Source: Myxococcus eversor (GTDB lineage Bacteria; Myxococcota; Myxococcia; Myxococcales; Myxococcaceae). From it: a stretch of 64,000 nucleotides of DNA. The translations under genes and the position numbers were made by a program. The stretch is taken from positions 224,337 through 288,336 of the forward strand of contig NZ_JAAIXY010000017.1 in the NCBI RefSeq assembly GCF_010894455.1, written 5' to 3'. The notes beneath the pieces are model-generated. The model ran no database searches. It was given only the letters and a program-made list of their open reading frames with translations, and was not told the origin of the DNA. Position 1 is the stretch's first letter; each line of letters begins with the position of its first letter. Below are positions 25,041 to 33,145 of this stretch, piece after piece.

Positions 25041-25409
25041 TCAGCCGTCGTCGGGGTCCGGCGTATCCGGCTGGCCGAAGAGCTCGCGCACGGGCGCATC
25101 CTTCGCGATGTGCTCATTGACGACGCGGCGCATCTTCTCGGGCGTCATCTCCGAGTAGTACACCTCGCCGTCCCAGCCCATGAGCTGGAAGTCCTCGGGT
25201 GACAGCGGGTCCCTCTTGCGGCCCGTGTCCTCGCGCACCACCACGTTGGGCCCCATGTGGCAGAAGCCGTAGCAGCCGCCCCGGTACAGCTCGCAGCGCG
25301 GCACCAGGCGCTGCTCGGAGAGCGCGTCTCGAGCGGCGGCATACACACCGTCCGCGCCGCCGGCCTTGCAGGTCGACCCTTTGCACACGGACAAGCGGTA
25401 GCGCTTCAT
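25041..25409 (-). CDS. thioredoxin-like [2Fe-2S] ferredoxin domain protein
   Basis: 122 residues starting MKRYRLSVCKGSTCKAGG. The pattern C-x4-C followed by CELYRGGCYGFCHMGPNVVV is that of thioredoxin-fold [2Fe-2S] proteins, the fold of complex I subunit NuoE. It is shorter than NuoE and probably not a true one. It lies on the same strand downstream of nuoI but beyond a strong terminator, so it is probably transcribed on its own. Convergent with the CHASE2 cyclase gene. Confidence 0.8.
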   Translation of the reverse strand: MKRYRLSVCKGSTCKAGGADGVYAAARDALSEQRLVPRCELYRGGCYGFCHMGPNVVVREDTGRKRDPLSPEDFQLMGWDGEVYYSEMTPEKMRRVVNEHIAKDAPVRELFGQPDTPDPDDG

Positions 25410-25578
25410 CGCCAAGACACCACCCACCCTACGGAGTCCACACCCCGAGCGAAAGCAGCCGACCTCCAACATCGTGAGCCAGGCCGCGGTCCACACCCTC
25501 CCGGGGGCGGAAGCCCGGACGCCAGTCGCCAGGGCCATTGAAGAGCTGCAACGTCATCACCCGCACCCCGAAATGAGA

Positions 25579-25618
25579 CCGGCCCGCCTACCGCTCGAGG
25601 AGCGGGGAGGCGGGCCGG
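25579..25618 (-). terminator. strong hairpin terminating the nuo operon
   Basis: Outer arms CCGGCCCGCCT (25579-25589) and AGGCGGGCCGG (25608-25618) are perfectly complementary. Inside them CCGCTC/GAGCGG forms a second stem around a 3-base loop. Read on the minus strand it follows nuoI by about 40 bases and is followed by TCTCATTT. Confidence 0.8.
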
Positions 25619-25657
25619 GCTGCTTCACATCCGTACGCGCGGGGCGCGGGGATGGAT

Positions 25658-26434
25658 CTACTTGAGGAACTTCGTCACCTGGATGGGGCCCTGCTGCGTC
25701 ACCACGGTCTGCCCGTGAGCGACGACGGCCTTGCTGTGCCCGCCGTGATTGTCATGCCCCGCGCCCAGCTGCGGCGTCTTGAGCTGCACCAGGCCCTCGC
25801 CAATGCGCGTGTGGGCCTCCTTGTGCGTGTGGTGCGGCTCCTCGGAGCCCTCGCGCTTGTTCCACGGGTCCGAGGGGTGCGAGACGGCCGGCCCCTTCAA
25901 GAGCTTCGGGATGTCGTAGACGAAGTTCTGCCGCGTGTACTCGGAGGGCGTGTGCATGTACGTGTCCATGCGGATGGCGTCCTTCGGGCACGCGTCCACG
26001 CACAGGCCACAGACGATGCAGCGCAGCTCGTCGATGACGAACTGGGTGGGGTACTTCTCGATGACGCGCGACTCGCCGTCAGCGTCCGTCTCCTCGTACT
26101 CACCCGCCTCGATGTAGATGCACTGCGCCGGGCAGATGGTCGCGCACATGTAGCAGGCCACGCAGCGCGGCTTGCCGTCCTCGCGCGGAACCAGCCGGTG
26201 CAGACCGCGGTAGCCCTCCGGGTAGATGGGCTTCTCCTCGGGGTACTCGACCGTCGTCATCAGGCTGGAGCCCGTGCGGTCCTGCACCTGCGTGTTCGTG
26301 TCACGCGTGCCGAAGAGGTTGCGGAAGAAGTGCTTGGTCGTGATGGCCAGACCGTGCAGCAGCCCCGGGATGTACATCCGCTCCCGGATGTCCGTGCGGG
26401 GGTCCTGGGTGACCTTGGTAACCTTGATGGCCAT
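25658..26434 (-). CDS. nuoI: NADH-quinone oxidoreductase subunit I (NuoI)
   Basis: NuoI carries clusters N6a and N6b in the peripheral arm of complex I. The 258-residue protein has two ferredoxin motifs, CVACYMCATICP and CIVCGLCVDACPKDAI, and an N-terminal amphipathic region for membrane docking. The C-terminal 60 residues are His-, Gly- and Gln-rich (HHTHKEAHTRIGEG) and extend the usual protein. Last gene of the nuoC-D-G-H-I group, 31 bases after nuoH. Confidence 0.95.
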   Translation of the reverse strand: MAIKVTKVTQDPRTDIRERMYIPGLLHGLAITTKHFFRNLFGTRDTNTQVQDRTGSSLMTTVEYPEEKPIYPEGYRGLHRLVPREDGKPRCVACYMCATICPAQCIYIEAGEYEETDADGESRVIEKYPTQFVIDELRCIVCGLCVDACPKDAIRMDTYMHTPSEYTRQNFVYDIPKLLKGPAVSHPSDPWNKREGSEEPHHTHKEAHTRIGEGLVQLKTPQLGAGHDNHGGHSKAVVAHGQTVVTQQGPIQVTKFLK

Positions 26435-26465
26435 GATGGTGTCTCGATTCCCGGTGCCCTAGGGC

Positions 26466-27890
26466 CTAGTGCGTAGACGCCGCGCTGGCGTGGGACGGCA
26501 GCCCATGCGCGTCGTGCCCGTGGTCATGGCCATGGGCTCCATGCGCGCCGTGCGCACCGCCCTCCGCCGCTTCTGCCTTCTTCGTCATCGTCAGCACCAC
26601 CACCACGCCGATCTCCAGCATGCCCACCACCGCGAGCGCCCGCAGGGACGGATCCCACAGCACCAGCGCGCCGGTGACGAACACGTTCACCAGGCCCAGC
26701 GGCAGGAGGATCTTCCAGCCCAGCGTCTGGATCTGGTCGTAGCGGAAGCGGGGGAAGGTCCAACGAATCACCAACTGCACCCAGATGAGGAAGACCACCT
26801 TCACCCAGAACACCGTGCCGAGGATGGTCCCGTACAGCCAGCCGTGCTCCTGCATCAGCGGCTGGTTCGCCAGCCACTCGTTGCCGACGGGCAGGTGGTG
26901 GCCGCCGAAGAACAGCGCCGTCGTCACACCGGCCAGCACCACGACCTCCACGAACTCGGAGATCATGAACATGCCGAACTTCATGCCGGAGTACTCCACG
27001 AAGTAGCCGATGATCTCCGACTCGCCTTCTGGCACGTCGAAGGGCGCGCGCTTGGTCTCCGCGAAGGACGCGGCGAAGAAGCCGATGAAGCCGATGGGCT
27101 GCAGGATGAAGCCCCAGGCCGGAATGCCGAGGTCGAACGCGCCATCCGTGCGCCACAGGTACTGCGCCTGGCCCGTGGCCTGCGCCCCGGCGAGGCCCAG
27201 GTCACCGACGAGCGCGGGCAGCTGCAGCGAGGAGAACGCCATGAACAGGCCCACCAGCGACAGGCCCAGCGCCACCTCGTACGAAATCATCTGCGAGGAC
27301 GCGCGCACGCCGCCCAGCAGCGCGAACTTGTTGTTGGAGGACCAGCCCGCCAGCGCCGTGCCGTAGACGGCCAGGGACGCAATCGCGAGCAGGTACAGCA
27401 CGCCGAAGTCGGGCGTCGCCACCACCATGTCCACGTGGTGGCCGAACACCGTCACTGAAGGGCCGGCGGGCACCACGGCGAACAGCGCGAACACCGGCGC
27501 GAAGGCGAGGATGGGGCCCAGCTTGAACAGGAACCGGTTCGCGGTGCCGGGGATGAAGTCCTCCTTCGTCAGCATCTTCAGCACGTCCGTGAGGATGTGC
27601 GGGATGCCGGCGAGGGAGCGGTTGCGCAGGCCGGGCAGGTCGATGCGCGCGCGGTTGGGACCCACGCGGTCCTGCATCAGCGCGCTCCACTTGCGCTCGG
27701 CGAGCGTGAGGAGCGTGGCGATGATCATCACGAAGACGAGCATCAGGAAGATGATGTTCGACAGCCGGCTCGCACCCGGGAAGAGGTACTTCTCGGCCAG
27801 GCCGGCCACGGCATACGCCGCCGCGGAGACACCCGCGAGGGTCGCGACGATGAAGCCCGTCGCGAAGAGGACAGTCAGTACGCGCTTCAT
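26466..27890 (-). CDS. nuoH: NADH-quinone oxidoreductase subunit H (NuoH)
   Basis: NuoH is the membrane subunit that joins the peripheral arm and forms much of the quinone site. The 474-residue protein has eight or more membrane helices and the conserved LAERKWSALMQDRVGPNR loop, the EYSGMKFGMF segment and the acidic AETKRAPFDVPEGESE loop. It is longer than typical (about 330-430) because of an extra N-terminal helix (VLFATGFIVATLAGVSAAAY) and a C-terminal His-rich tail (HGAHGAHGHDHGHDAHGLPS) that could bind metal. Starts two bases after the nuoG stop. Confidence 0.95.
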   Translation of the reverse strand: MKRVLTVLFATGFIVATLAGVSAAAYAVAGLAEKYLFPGASRLSNIIFLMLVFVMIIATLLTLAERKWSALMQDRVGPNRARIDLPGLRNRSLAGIPHILTDVLKMLTKEDFIPGTANRFLFKLGPILAFAPVFALFAVVPAGPSVTVFGHHVDMVVATPDFGVLYLLAIASLAVYGTALAGWSSNNKFALLGGVRASSQMISYEVALGLSLVGLFMAFSSLQLPALVGDLGLAGAQATGQAQYLWRTDGAFDLGIPAWGFILQPIGFIGFFAASFAETKRAPFDVPEGESEIIGYFVEYSGMKFGMFMISEFVEVVVLAGVTTALFFGGHHLPVGNEWLANQPLMQEHGWLYGTILGTVFWVKVVFLIWVQLVIRWTFPRFRYDQIQTLGWKILLPLGLVNVFVTGALVLWDPSLRALAVVGMLEIGVVVVLTMTKKAEAAEGGAHGAHGAHGHDHGHDAHGLPSHASAASTH

Positions 27891-27892
27891 CG

Positions 27893-29776
27893 CTAGATAC
27901 CCCTCACCCGGGGAGAACCGAACTCACGGTAGCCCGGAGGACGCCCGTCAGCGCCCGTGGGCAGCGGATTGATACCCGGCTTCTCCCGGTCCGGCGGAGA
28001 GGCCTTGTCCCAGTTGAACTCGGCGAACTCGGCCACCTTGCCGGACAGCTCGCGCCACACGTCGCGCGCGGAGGTCCAGGCCGGCGCCTCGCCGCCCACC
28101 TCGCGCGTCAGCTCCGCGGCCCACTTCCAGCCCGGAATCACGTCGCCCTTGGGAGGGTACGCCTTGCGGAAGCGCTGGGTGATGCCGTCCATCTGTGTGA
28201 AGGAGCCCTCGTCCTCGACGTGAATCGAGGCGGGCAGGAGCACCGTCGCCTGTGCCGTCACCGGCGACTCGTTCTTCTCCTGCACCACGAAGACGTCCAG
28301 CTTGGAGGCCGCCTGCGCGAAGGCCGCCACGTCGCCCGGCACCTCGGTGCCGATGGCGTAGAGCGCCTTGACGCTTCCCTTGTCCAGGGCGGTGGTGAGC
28401 GCCTCGAAGGTCTCCACCTTCAGGCCCAGGCCCTTGGCGATCCACTCCAGGCCCTTCCTGTTGGGGTTCTTGTCCGCCGTCTTCAGGAAGTGGTCCGACT
28501 TGCCCGCCGGACGACCGCCCACGTAGACGGTGGAGATGCCCAGCGTGGCCTTCGCGAAGGTGAGGCCCGCCAGCAGCTCCTCGTTGGAGGACACCGGCGA
28601 GGCGAGCACCGCGAGCTTGCCACTGCCCACCAGCGGCTTGAGCGCCTTGGCGGCGGCCTGCGCGGCCTCCTTGCGCGTCACCACCGGCACGGCCTCGGCG
28701 GCCTGACCCGTGGCGCGGCCAATCCTCGCCTGGAGCACGCGGCCCAGGTTGAAGGACTTGTACATGAGCCGGCCCTGGTCACACATCCAGCTCTTGTTGA
28801 TCTCCTCGTTCTCGCGAGGACGGATGCGGTAGGTGTCCTGCGACATCCAGTCCGCGTACGTGTTGCAGCCCTTCGCGCAGCCCGTGCAGATGGACGGGGT
28901 GGCGGAGAGGAACCACGCGCGCGCCTTGAAGCGGAAGTCGCGGCTGAGCAGCGCGCCCACCGGGCAGACGTCCACGGTGTTCATCGAGTAGTCGCTGTCC
29001 AGCTCGTTGCCCGGGAACACGTCGATGCGCTCGTGGCTGCCGCGGCCGAACACGCCGAGCTGCGGCTCCTTGGCCACTTCGTTCATCACGCGCACGCAGC
29101 GGGTGCACATGATGCAGCGCTCCTGGTCCAACACGACGCGCGGCCCCAGCACCTTGCGCTTGTTCTTTAGGGCCTTGCCGCCCTCCAGGCGCGAGGGGCG
29201 GTAGTCGTACTTCATGTAGTAGTCCTGCAGCTTGCACTCACCGGCCTGGTCGCAGATGGAGCAGTCGACCGGGTGGTTGAGCAGCAGGAACTCCATCACC
29301 GAGCGCTGCTGCTCCTTCACCTTGGGCGTCGTCGTCTTCACGACGACACCTTCGGCGAGCGGCGTCTGGCACGCGGGCACCATCTTGGGCGCGTTGGACG
29401 CCTCGATGAGGCAGATGCGGCAGTTGGCCGCGATGGAGAGGCGCGGGTGGTAGCAGTAGTACGGAATCTCCGAGCCGACCGTCTTGGCCGCCTCGATCAT
29501 GTTCGTCCCCGGCTTCACGACGACTTCCTTGCCGTCGATGGTGCAGGTGACGAAGCCCGGGTTCTTCGGCGCGGGCTTGGGCGGCGGTCCCGGAGGGGCG
29601 GCGGCCTTGGGCGGAGGCGTGACGCTGCTGGCCGCCGCGGGAGGCGTGTCCATCTTCGGACCGGCCGGAGGGTTGGAGGGCTCGGGACCGATCTTCGCCG
29701 CGGGGGTGTCCGTGGGCGCGCCCTTGGGGGGCGGCTGCGCGTCACCGGTCGGCTTCTTCGTGTCGTCGTTGCTCAC
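27893..29776 (-). CDS. nuoG: NADH-quinone oxidoreductase subunit G (NuoG)
   Basis: NuoG carries several Fe-S clusters in the NADH-dehydrogenase module. The 627-residue protein shows a [2Fe-2S] ferredoxin domain (CRICLIE), the His/Cys cluster (DCSICDQAGEC), two [4Fe-4S] motifs (CIMCTRCVRV, CPVGALL), CTGCAKGC, and a shortened molybdopterin-oxidoreductase-like region. The first 75 residues are an unusual Pro/Ala-rich disordered extension (PPAAASSVTPPPKAAAPPGP) before the domain begins at FVTCTIDGKE. The ATG overlaps the nuoD stop (ATGA). Confidence 0.93.
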   Translation of the reverse strand: MSNDDTKKPTGDAQPPPKGAPTDTPAAKIGPEPSNPPAGPKMDTPPAAASSVTPPPKAAAPPGPPPKPAPKNPGFVTCTIDGKEVVVKPGTNMIEAAKTVGSEIPYYCYHPRLSIAANCRICLIEASNAPKMVPACQTPLAEGVVVKTTTPKVKEQQRSVMEFLLLNHPVDCSICDQAGECKLQDYYMKYDYRPSRLEGGKALKNKRKVLGPRVVLDQERCIMCTRCVRVMNEVAKEPQLGVFGRGSHERIDVFPGNELDSDYSMNTVDVCPVGALLSRDFRFKARAWFLSATPSICTGCAKGCNTYADWMSQDTYRIRPRENEEINKSWMCDQGRLMYKSFNLGRVLQARIGRATGQAAEAVPVVTRKEAAQAAAKALKPLVGSGKLAVLASPVSSNEELLAGLTFAKATLGISTVYVGGRPAGKSDHFLKTADKNPNRKGLEWIAKGLGLKVETFEALTTALDKGSVKALYAIGTEVPGDVAAFAQAASKLDVFVVQEKNESPVTAQATVLLPASIHVEDEGSFTQMDGITQRFRKAYPPKGDVIPGWKWAAELTREVGGEAPAWTSARDVWRELSGKVAEFAEFNWDKASPPDREKPGINPLPTGADGRPPGYREFGSPRVRGI

Positions 29777-31032
29777 TGCTCGACCTCGCCGCCAATCATG
29801 TTGATGGTGTCAAACGTGGGGATGAGGTCCGCCAGCATCTTCCCCTCGATGATATGGGGCACCGCCGCGAGCACCGGGAAGCCCGGGGCGCGCACATGGA
29901 CCTTGTACGGACGACCGCGACCGTCGCTCACCAGGTACCAACCCAGCTCGCCGTTCGAGGCCTCGGTCGCGTCGTAGCACTCGCCGGGCGGCACCTGGAT
30001 GCCCTCCATGACGAGCTTGAAGTGCGCCATCACGCCCTCGATGGTGCCGTAGACCTCCGGCTTGGGAGGCAGGGCGATGCGCCAGTCATCCACGATGATG
30101 GGGCCGGCGGGGATGGTCTCCAACGCCTGGCGGATGATGCTGATGGACTGACGCATCTCCTCCATGCGGACGAGGTAGCGGTCGTAGTTGTCGCCGTGCT
30201 CGCCCACCGCGACGCTGAAGTTGAAGCGCTCGTAGACCCAGTACGGGTGCGCCTTGCGCAGGTCGTGGTCGATGCCGCACGCGCGCAGCGCCGGGCCCGT
30301 CCAGCCGTAGTCGATGGCGTCCTCGGCGGAGATGACGCCGGTGTTCTTGGTGCGGTCCACGAAGATGCGGTTGCGCGTGAGCAACCCGTCCATCTCCACC
30401 AGCAGCTCTTCCGTGCGGGTGAGCGTCTTGTGGACCTTGTCCGCCCAGCCTTCCGGCAGGTCGCGGTTGATGCCACCCACGCGGCCGAAGCTGGTGGTGA
30501 GGCGCGCGCCGGTCAGCTCCGTGACGCGGTCCTGGATGAGCTCGCGGGCCTCCATGCCGTAGAGGAACGGCGCGAAGCCGCCCATCTCCAGGCCGGTGGC
30601 GCCCACGCACGTCAGGTGGTCCGTCAGCCGGTGCAGCTCGCTGCCGATGACGCGGATGTACTGGGCGCGCTCCGGAATCTCCAGGCCGATGAGCTTCTCC
30701 ACGGCGTTGAGGAAACCGAAGTTGTTCATCATCGCGGACAGGTAGTTGAGCCGGTCCGTGTACGGCAGGCACTGCGTCCAGGTGACGTTCTCGCAGCTCT
30801 TCTGGAAGCCGCGGTGCAGGAAGCCGATTTCAGGGTCGATCTTGACGATGGTCTCGCCGTCCAGCTCCACCTTCAGCCGCACGGTGCCGTGCGTGGCCGG
30901 GTGGGACGGGCCCATGTTGATGACCATGTGCTTGCTTTGGAGGTGAGCCTCCAGCTCCGAGCCCTCCGGCGGCAGCGAGCCGTCGGTGTCCGGATTGTGG
31001 CCCTTCGCATCAAACGTGTGGCTGTCGGCCAT
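29773..31032 (-). CDS. nuoD: NADH-quinone oxidoreductase subunit D (NuoD)
   Basis: NuoD (49-kDa homologue) forms the quinone-reduction site together with NuoB. The 419-residue protein has the hallmarks MGPSHPATHGTVRL (quinone-site His), EIGFLHRGFQKSCEN, YTDRLNYLSAMMNN, GSELHRLTDHL and the C-terminal APGFPVLAAVPHIIEGKMLADLI. About 35 extra N-terminal residues precede the conserved part. It starts ten bases after nuoC and is coupled to nuoG. Confidence 0.96.
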   Translation of the reverse strand: MADSHTFDAKGHNPDTDGSLPPEGSELEAHLQSKHMVINMGPSHPATHGTVRLKVELDGETIVKIDPEIGFLHRGFQKSCENVTWTQCLPYTDRLNYLSAMMNNFGFLNAVEKLIGLEIPERAQYIRVIGSELHRLTDHLTCVGATGLEMGGFAPFLYGMEARELIQDRVTELTGARLTTSFGRVGGINRDLPEGWADKVHKTLTRTEELLVEMDGLLTRNRIFVDRTKNTGVISAEDAIDYGWTGPALRACGIDHDLRKAHPYWVYERFNFSVAVGEHGDNYDRYLVRMEEMRQSISIIRQALETIPAGPIIVDDWRIALPPKPEVYGTIEGVMAHFKLVMEGIQVPPGECYDATEASNGELGWYLVSDGRGRPYKVHVRAPGFPVLAAVPHIIEGKMLADLIPTFDTINMIGGEVEQ

Positions 31033-31042
31033 GGTGTCGTCC

Positions 31043-31576
31043 TCAGGAGTGCCCGCTGGTGCCGGGACCGCGGAAGATGTCCTTGATGGGGCGCTCAGGG
31101 ATGAGCGGCTGCCTGTCTCGCAGCGCGTAGTCCTTGCGCAGCGGGTGGCCCTGGAACTCGTCGTACAGGAGGATGCGGCGCAGGTCCGGGTGGCCCTCGA
31201 AGCGGATGCCGTAGAAGTCGAAGGTCAGGCGCTCCCACCAGTTGGCGCCCCGGTACAGCGTCGCCAGCGAGGGGATGACGGGCTGATGCTCGCTCACGCG
31301 CACCTTGAGCCGCACGTGCTCATGGCGCTTGAACGAGTACAGGAAGTAGACGACCTCGAAGCGAGGGTCGCTCTCCGCCAGGTGCAGCCGGTCCACGCCG
31401 TCGATGGAGCCGAAGAGCTTGAACTCCAGCTCCGCGTCGTTCTTGAGGAACGCGGCGACCTTCGGGAGCGAGTCGGGATGGATCACGGCCCAGGCGCCAC
31501 CGGCCCGGTCCACATAACGCTCCACCACCGCCTCGGGAAAGTGGGCGGAGACCCTGTCCAACGCGAAAGTGCTCAA
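31043..31576 (-). CDS. nuoC: NADH-quinone oxidoreductase subunit C (NuoC)
   Basis: NuoC (30-kDa homologue) is a peripheral-arm subunit of complex I. The signatures are RFEVVYFLYSFKRHEHVRLK, ANWWERLTFDFYGIRFEGH and PDLRRILLYDEFQGHPLRKD. I place the start at the TTG 31576-31574 (LSTFALDRV, 177 residues). The open frame continues upstream, but that stretch contains a good promoter (31613-31642) and cannot all be translated. The exact start is the least certain point. It is a separate gene from nuoD, not the fused NuoCD of E. coli. Confidence 0.9.
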   Translation of the reverse strand: MSTFALDRVSAHFPEAVVERYVDRAGGAWAVIHPDSLPKVAAFLKNDAELEFKLFGSIDGVDRLHLAESDPRFEVVYFLYSFKRHEHVRLKVRVSEHQPVIPSLATLYRGANWWERLTFDFYGIRFEGHPDLRRILLYDEFQGHPLRKDYALRDRQPLIPERPIKDIFRGPGTSGHS

Positions 31577-31612
31577 GGGGGACCCAATGACTGAGGGAGA
31601 AGAATCCGCGGC

Positions 31613-31642
31613 TTTATAAGGAGCCCAGAAGGGGGGCGTCAA
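31613..31642 (-). promoter_or_regulatory. candidate promoter of nuoC-nuoD-nuoG-nuoH-nuoI
   Basis: On the minus strand TTGACG (31642-31637) lies 17-18 bases from TTATAA/TATAAA (31619-31613). This is the closest match to the standard consensus in the window. Transcription would start near 31606. Confidence 0.65.
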
Positions 31643-31740
31643 CGTAAACCCTCAACCATGTAGGCCACTTAGGAAGCCCAGAAGCCCGCGTTGCGCACGC
31701 GGCGTCCGAGCGGGCACGTGGATCTCCGTCCAGGAGGAAT

Positions 31741-33024
31741 TCAAGCCGCCGAGCCCGGGGTGCTGACGAGCGAGGGGGCCCGCGGCAGGGGGACGAAGGT
31801 GGCCACCGGCCGGCTCTTGCCGGGCACCAGCGCCTGGGTGATGGCCTCCCAGTGGAAGAGGGGGCCCACCTGCTCCCGGGTGGCCTCCGAGACGAGCACC
31901 GGGACGCCCACCCGCTTGGTCAGCCCCTCGATGCGGCTGGCCAGGTTCACCGTGTCGCCAATGGCCGTGTAGTCCAGGCGCCGGGCCGTGGAGCCGATGT
32001 TGCCCAGGATGACGGGGCCAGTGTGCACGCCGACCCCCATCCGGATGGCCGGGGCTCCCTGGAGGGCCCGCTCCGCGTTGAAGGACTCCAGCTCCTTCAC
32101 CATGTCCAGGGCGCACCTCACCGCGCGGGTGGCGTGCTCGGCGTCCGCCAGCGGGGCGCCGAAGTACACCATCAGTGCGTCCCCGATGAACTTGTCGAGC
32201 GTTCCTCCGTGGCGGAATACCACCTCCACCATCCGGCCATAGTAGGCGTTGAGGAGCTTGACGACCTCGCCCGGAGGGAGGCGCTCGCTCATCCCGGTGA
32301 AGTCGCGGATGTCGGCGAAGAGGACGGTGACTTCGCGCAGCTCGGGTTCGGGGGAGGCCAGGCGCTGGAGGCGCTCGGCGACGGCGGGGGCGAAGTAGCG
32401 GCCCAGGCGGGCGCGCTTGAGCTCCTCTTCTGAAACGGCGGCGGAGAGGGCGCGGATGCGGTTGAGCAGGTGGCGGGCGCCCGCGGCGGCCACGGAGAGC
32501 ATGACGACGGAGGCCAGCTGGGCGCCGATGCCGATGCCGGCCTGGTGCTGGAGGGCCATCTCCGCGACGGCTGCGAAGGCGGTGACGACGAGCGTCACCG
32601 TGTTGCGCAAGGAGAGCGCCGCGAGGATGACCAGCACCGCGAAGATGCCGAGCGTGAAGCCGGCGACGCCTCCGGGGGAGGGGGACACCGGAATCGCCTG
32701 GCTCTGGAGCCAGTACACCGCGGGCACGTCGATGAAGGCCACGGACATGCCGGCCCAGCGCACCGCGCGCGGTGAGCGGGCCACGGCCACCCACACCGCG
32801 GCGGTGCAGAGCCAGTAGATGGAGAGGGGGCGGAGGTACTCGAGCCAGTCCGGCTTGCCCGCGCCCAGGCCCAGGCAGGCCGACATCACGAGCATGACGG
32901 AGACGGCGACGAAGCGAATCCTCGACATCTGGCGCGCGTTGCGTCGGCGCTCGTCGTCGAGGGCCCGGTTCACCGAGTCCTGGATGCCTTCTGGCGCGTT
33001 GGACCTCAGGGCCTCACCCCCCAT
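31741..33024 (-). CDS. membrane-anchored class III adenylate/guanylate cyclase
   Basis: 427 residues from ATG 33024-33022 (GGAG nine bases upstream). The N-terminal part has about six membrane helices (IRFVAVSVMLVMSACLGLGA, LSIYWLCTAAVWVAVA, AGFTLGIFAVLVILAALSL). A helical linker (SEEELKRARLGRYFAPAVAE) and a complete cyclase domain follow. The catalytic residues are all visible: FADIRDFTGM and DKFIGDALMVYFG (metal Asp pair and substrate Lys) and YTAIGDTVNLASRIEG (Asn and Arg). It should be active. It lies between nuoC and the sulfatase-like gene and has no functional link to complex I that I can see. Confidence 0.88.
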   Translation of the reverse strand: MGGEALRSNAPEGIQDSVNRALDDERRRNARQMSRIRFVAVSVMLVMSACLGLGAGKPDWLEYLRPLSIYWLCTAAVWVAVARSPRAVRWAGMSVAFIDVPAVYWLQSQAIPVSPSPGGVAGFTLGIFAVLVILAALSLRNTVTLVVTAFAAVAEMALQHQAGIGIGAQLASVVMLSVAAAGARHLLNRIRALSAAVSEEELKRARLGRYFAPAVAERLQRLASPEPELREVTVLFADIRDFTGMSERLPPGEVVKLLNAYYGRMVEVVFRHGGTLDKFIGDALMVYFGAPLADAEHATRAVRCALDMVKELESFNAERALQGAPAIRMGVGVHTGPVILGNIGSTARRLDYTAIGDTVNLASRIEGLTKRVGVPVLVSEATREQVGPLFHWEAITQALVPGKSRPVATFVPLPRAPSLVSTPGSAA

Positions 33025-33145
33025 CCCAGGCTCCACCCTTCCGCTGCACGCGCATCTTGCCCCGTCTCGACGGCGCTCGCACCTTCCGGGTCGGAAAGGC
33101 TCCTGTCCTCGCGAGCGTGTCGCGTTGCGGTATACACGGGGACGC

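Noticed and set aside
26469..31086. Several plus-strand frames of 300-400 codons across the nuo genes
   Set aside because: They are opposite clear nuo genes, contain no known motif, and arise from GC-rich codon bias.
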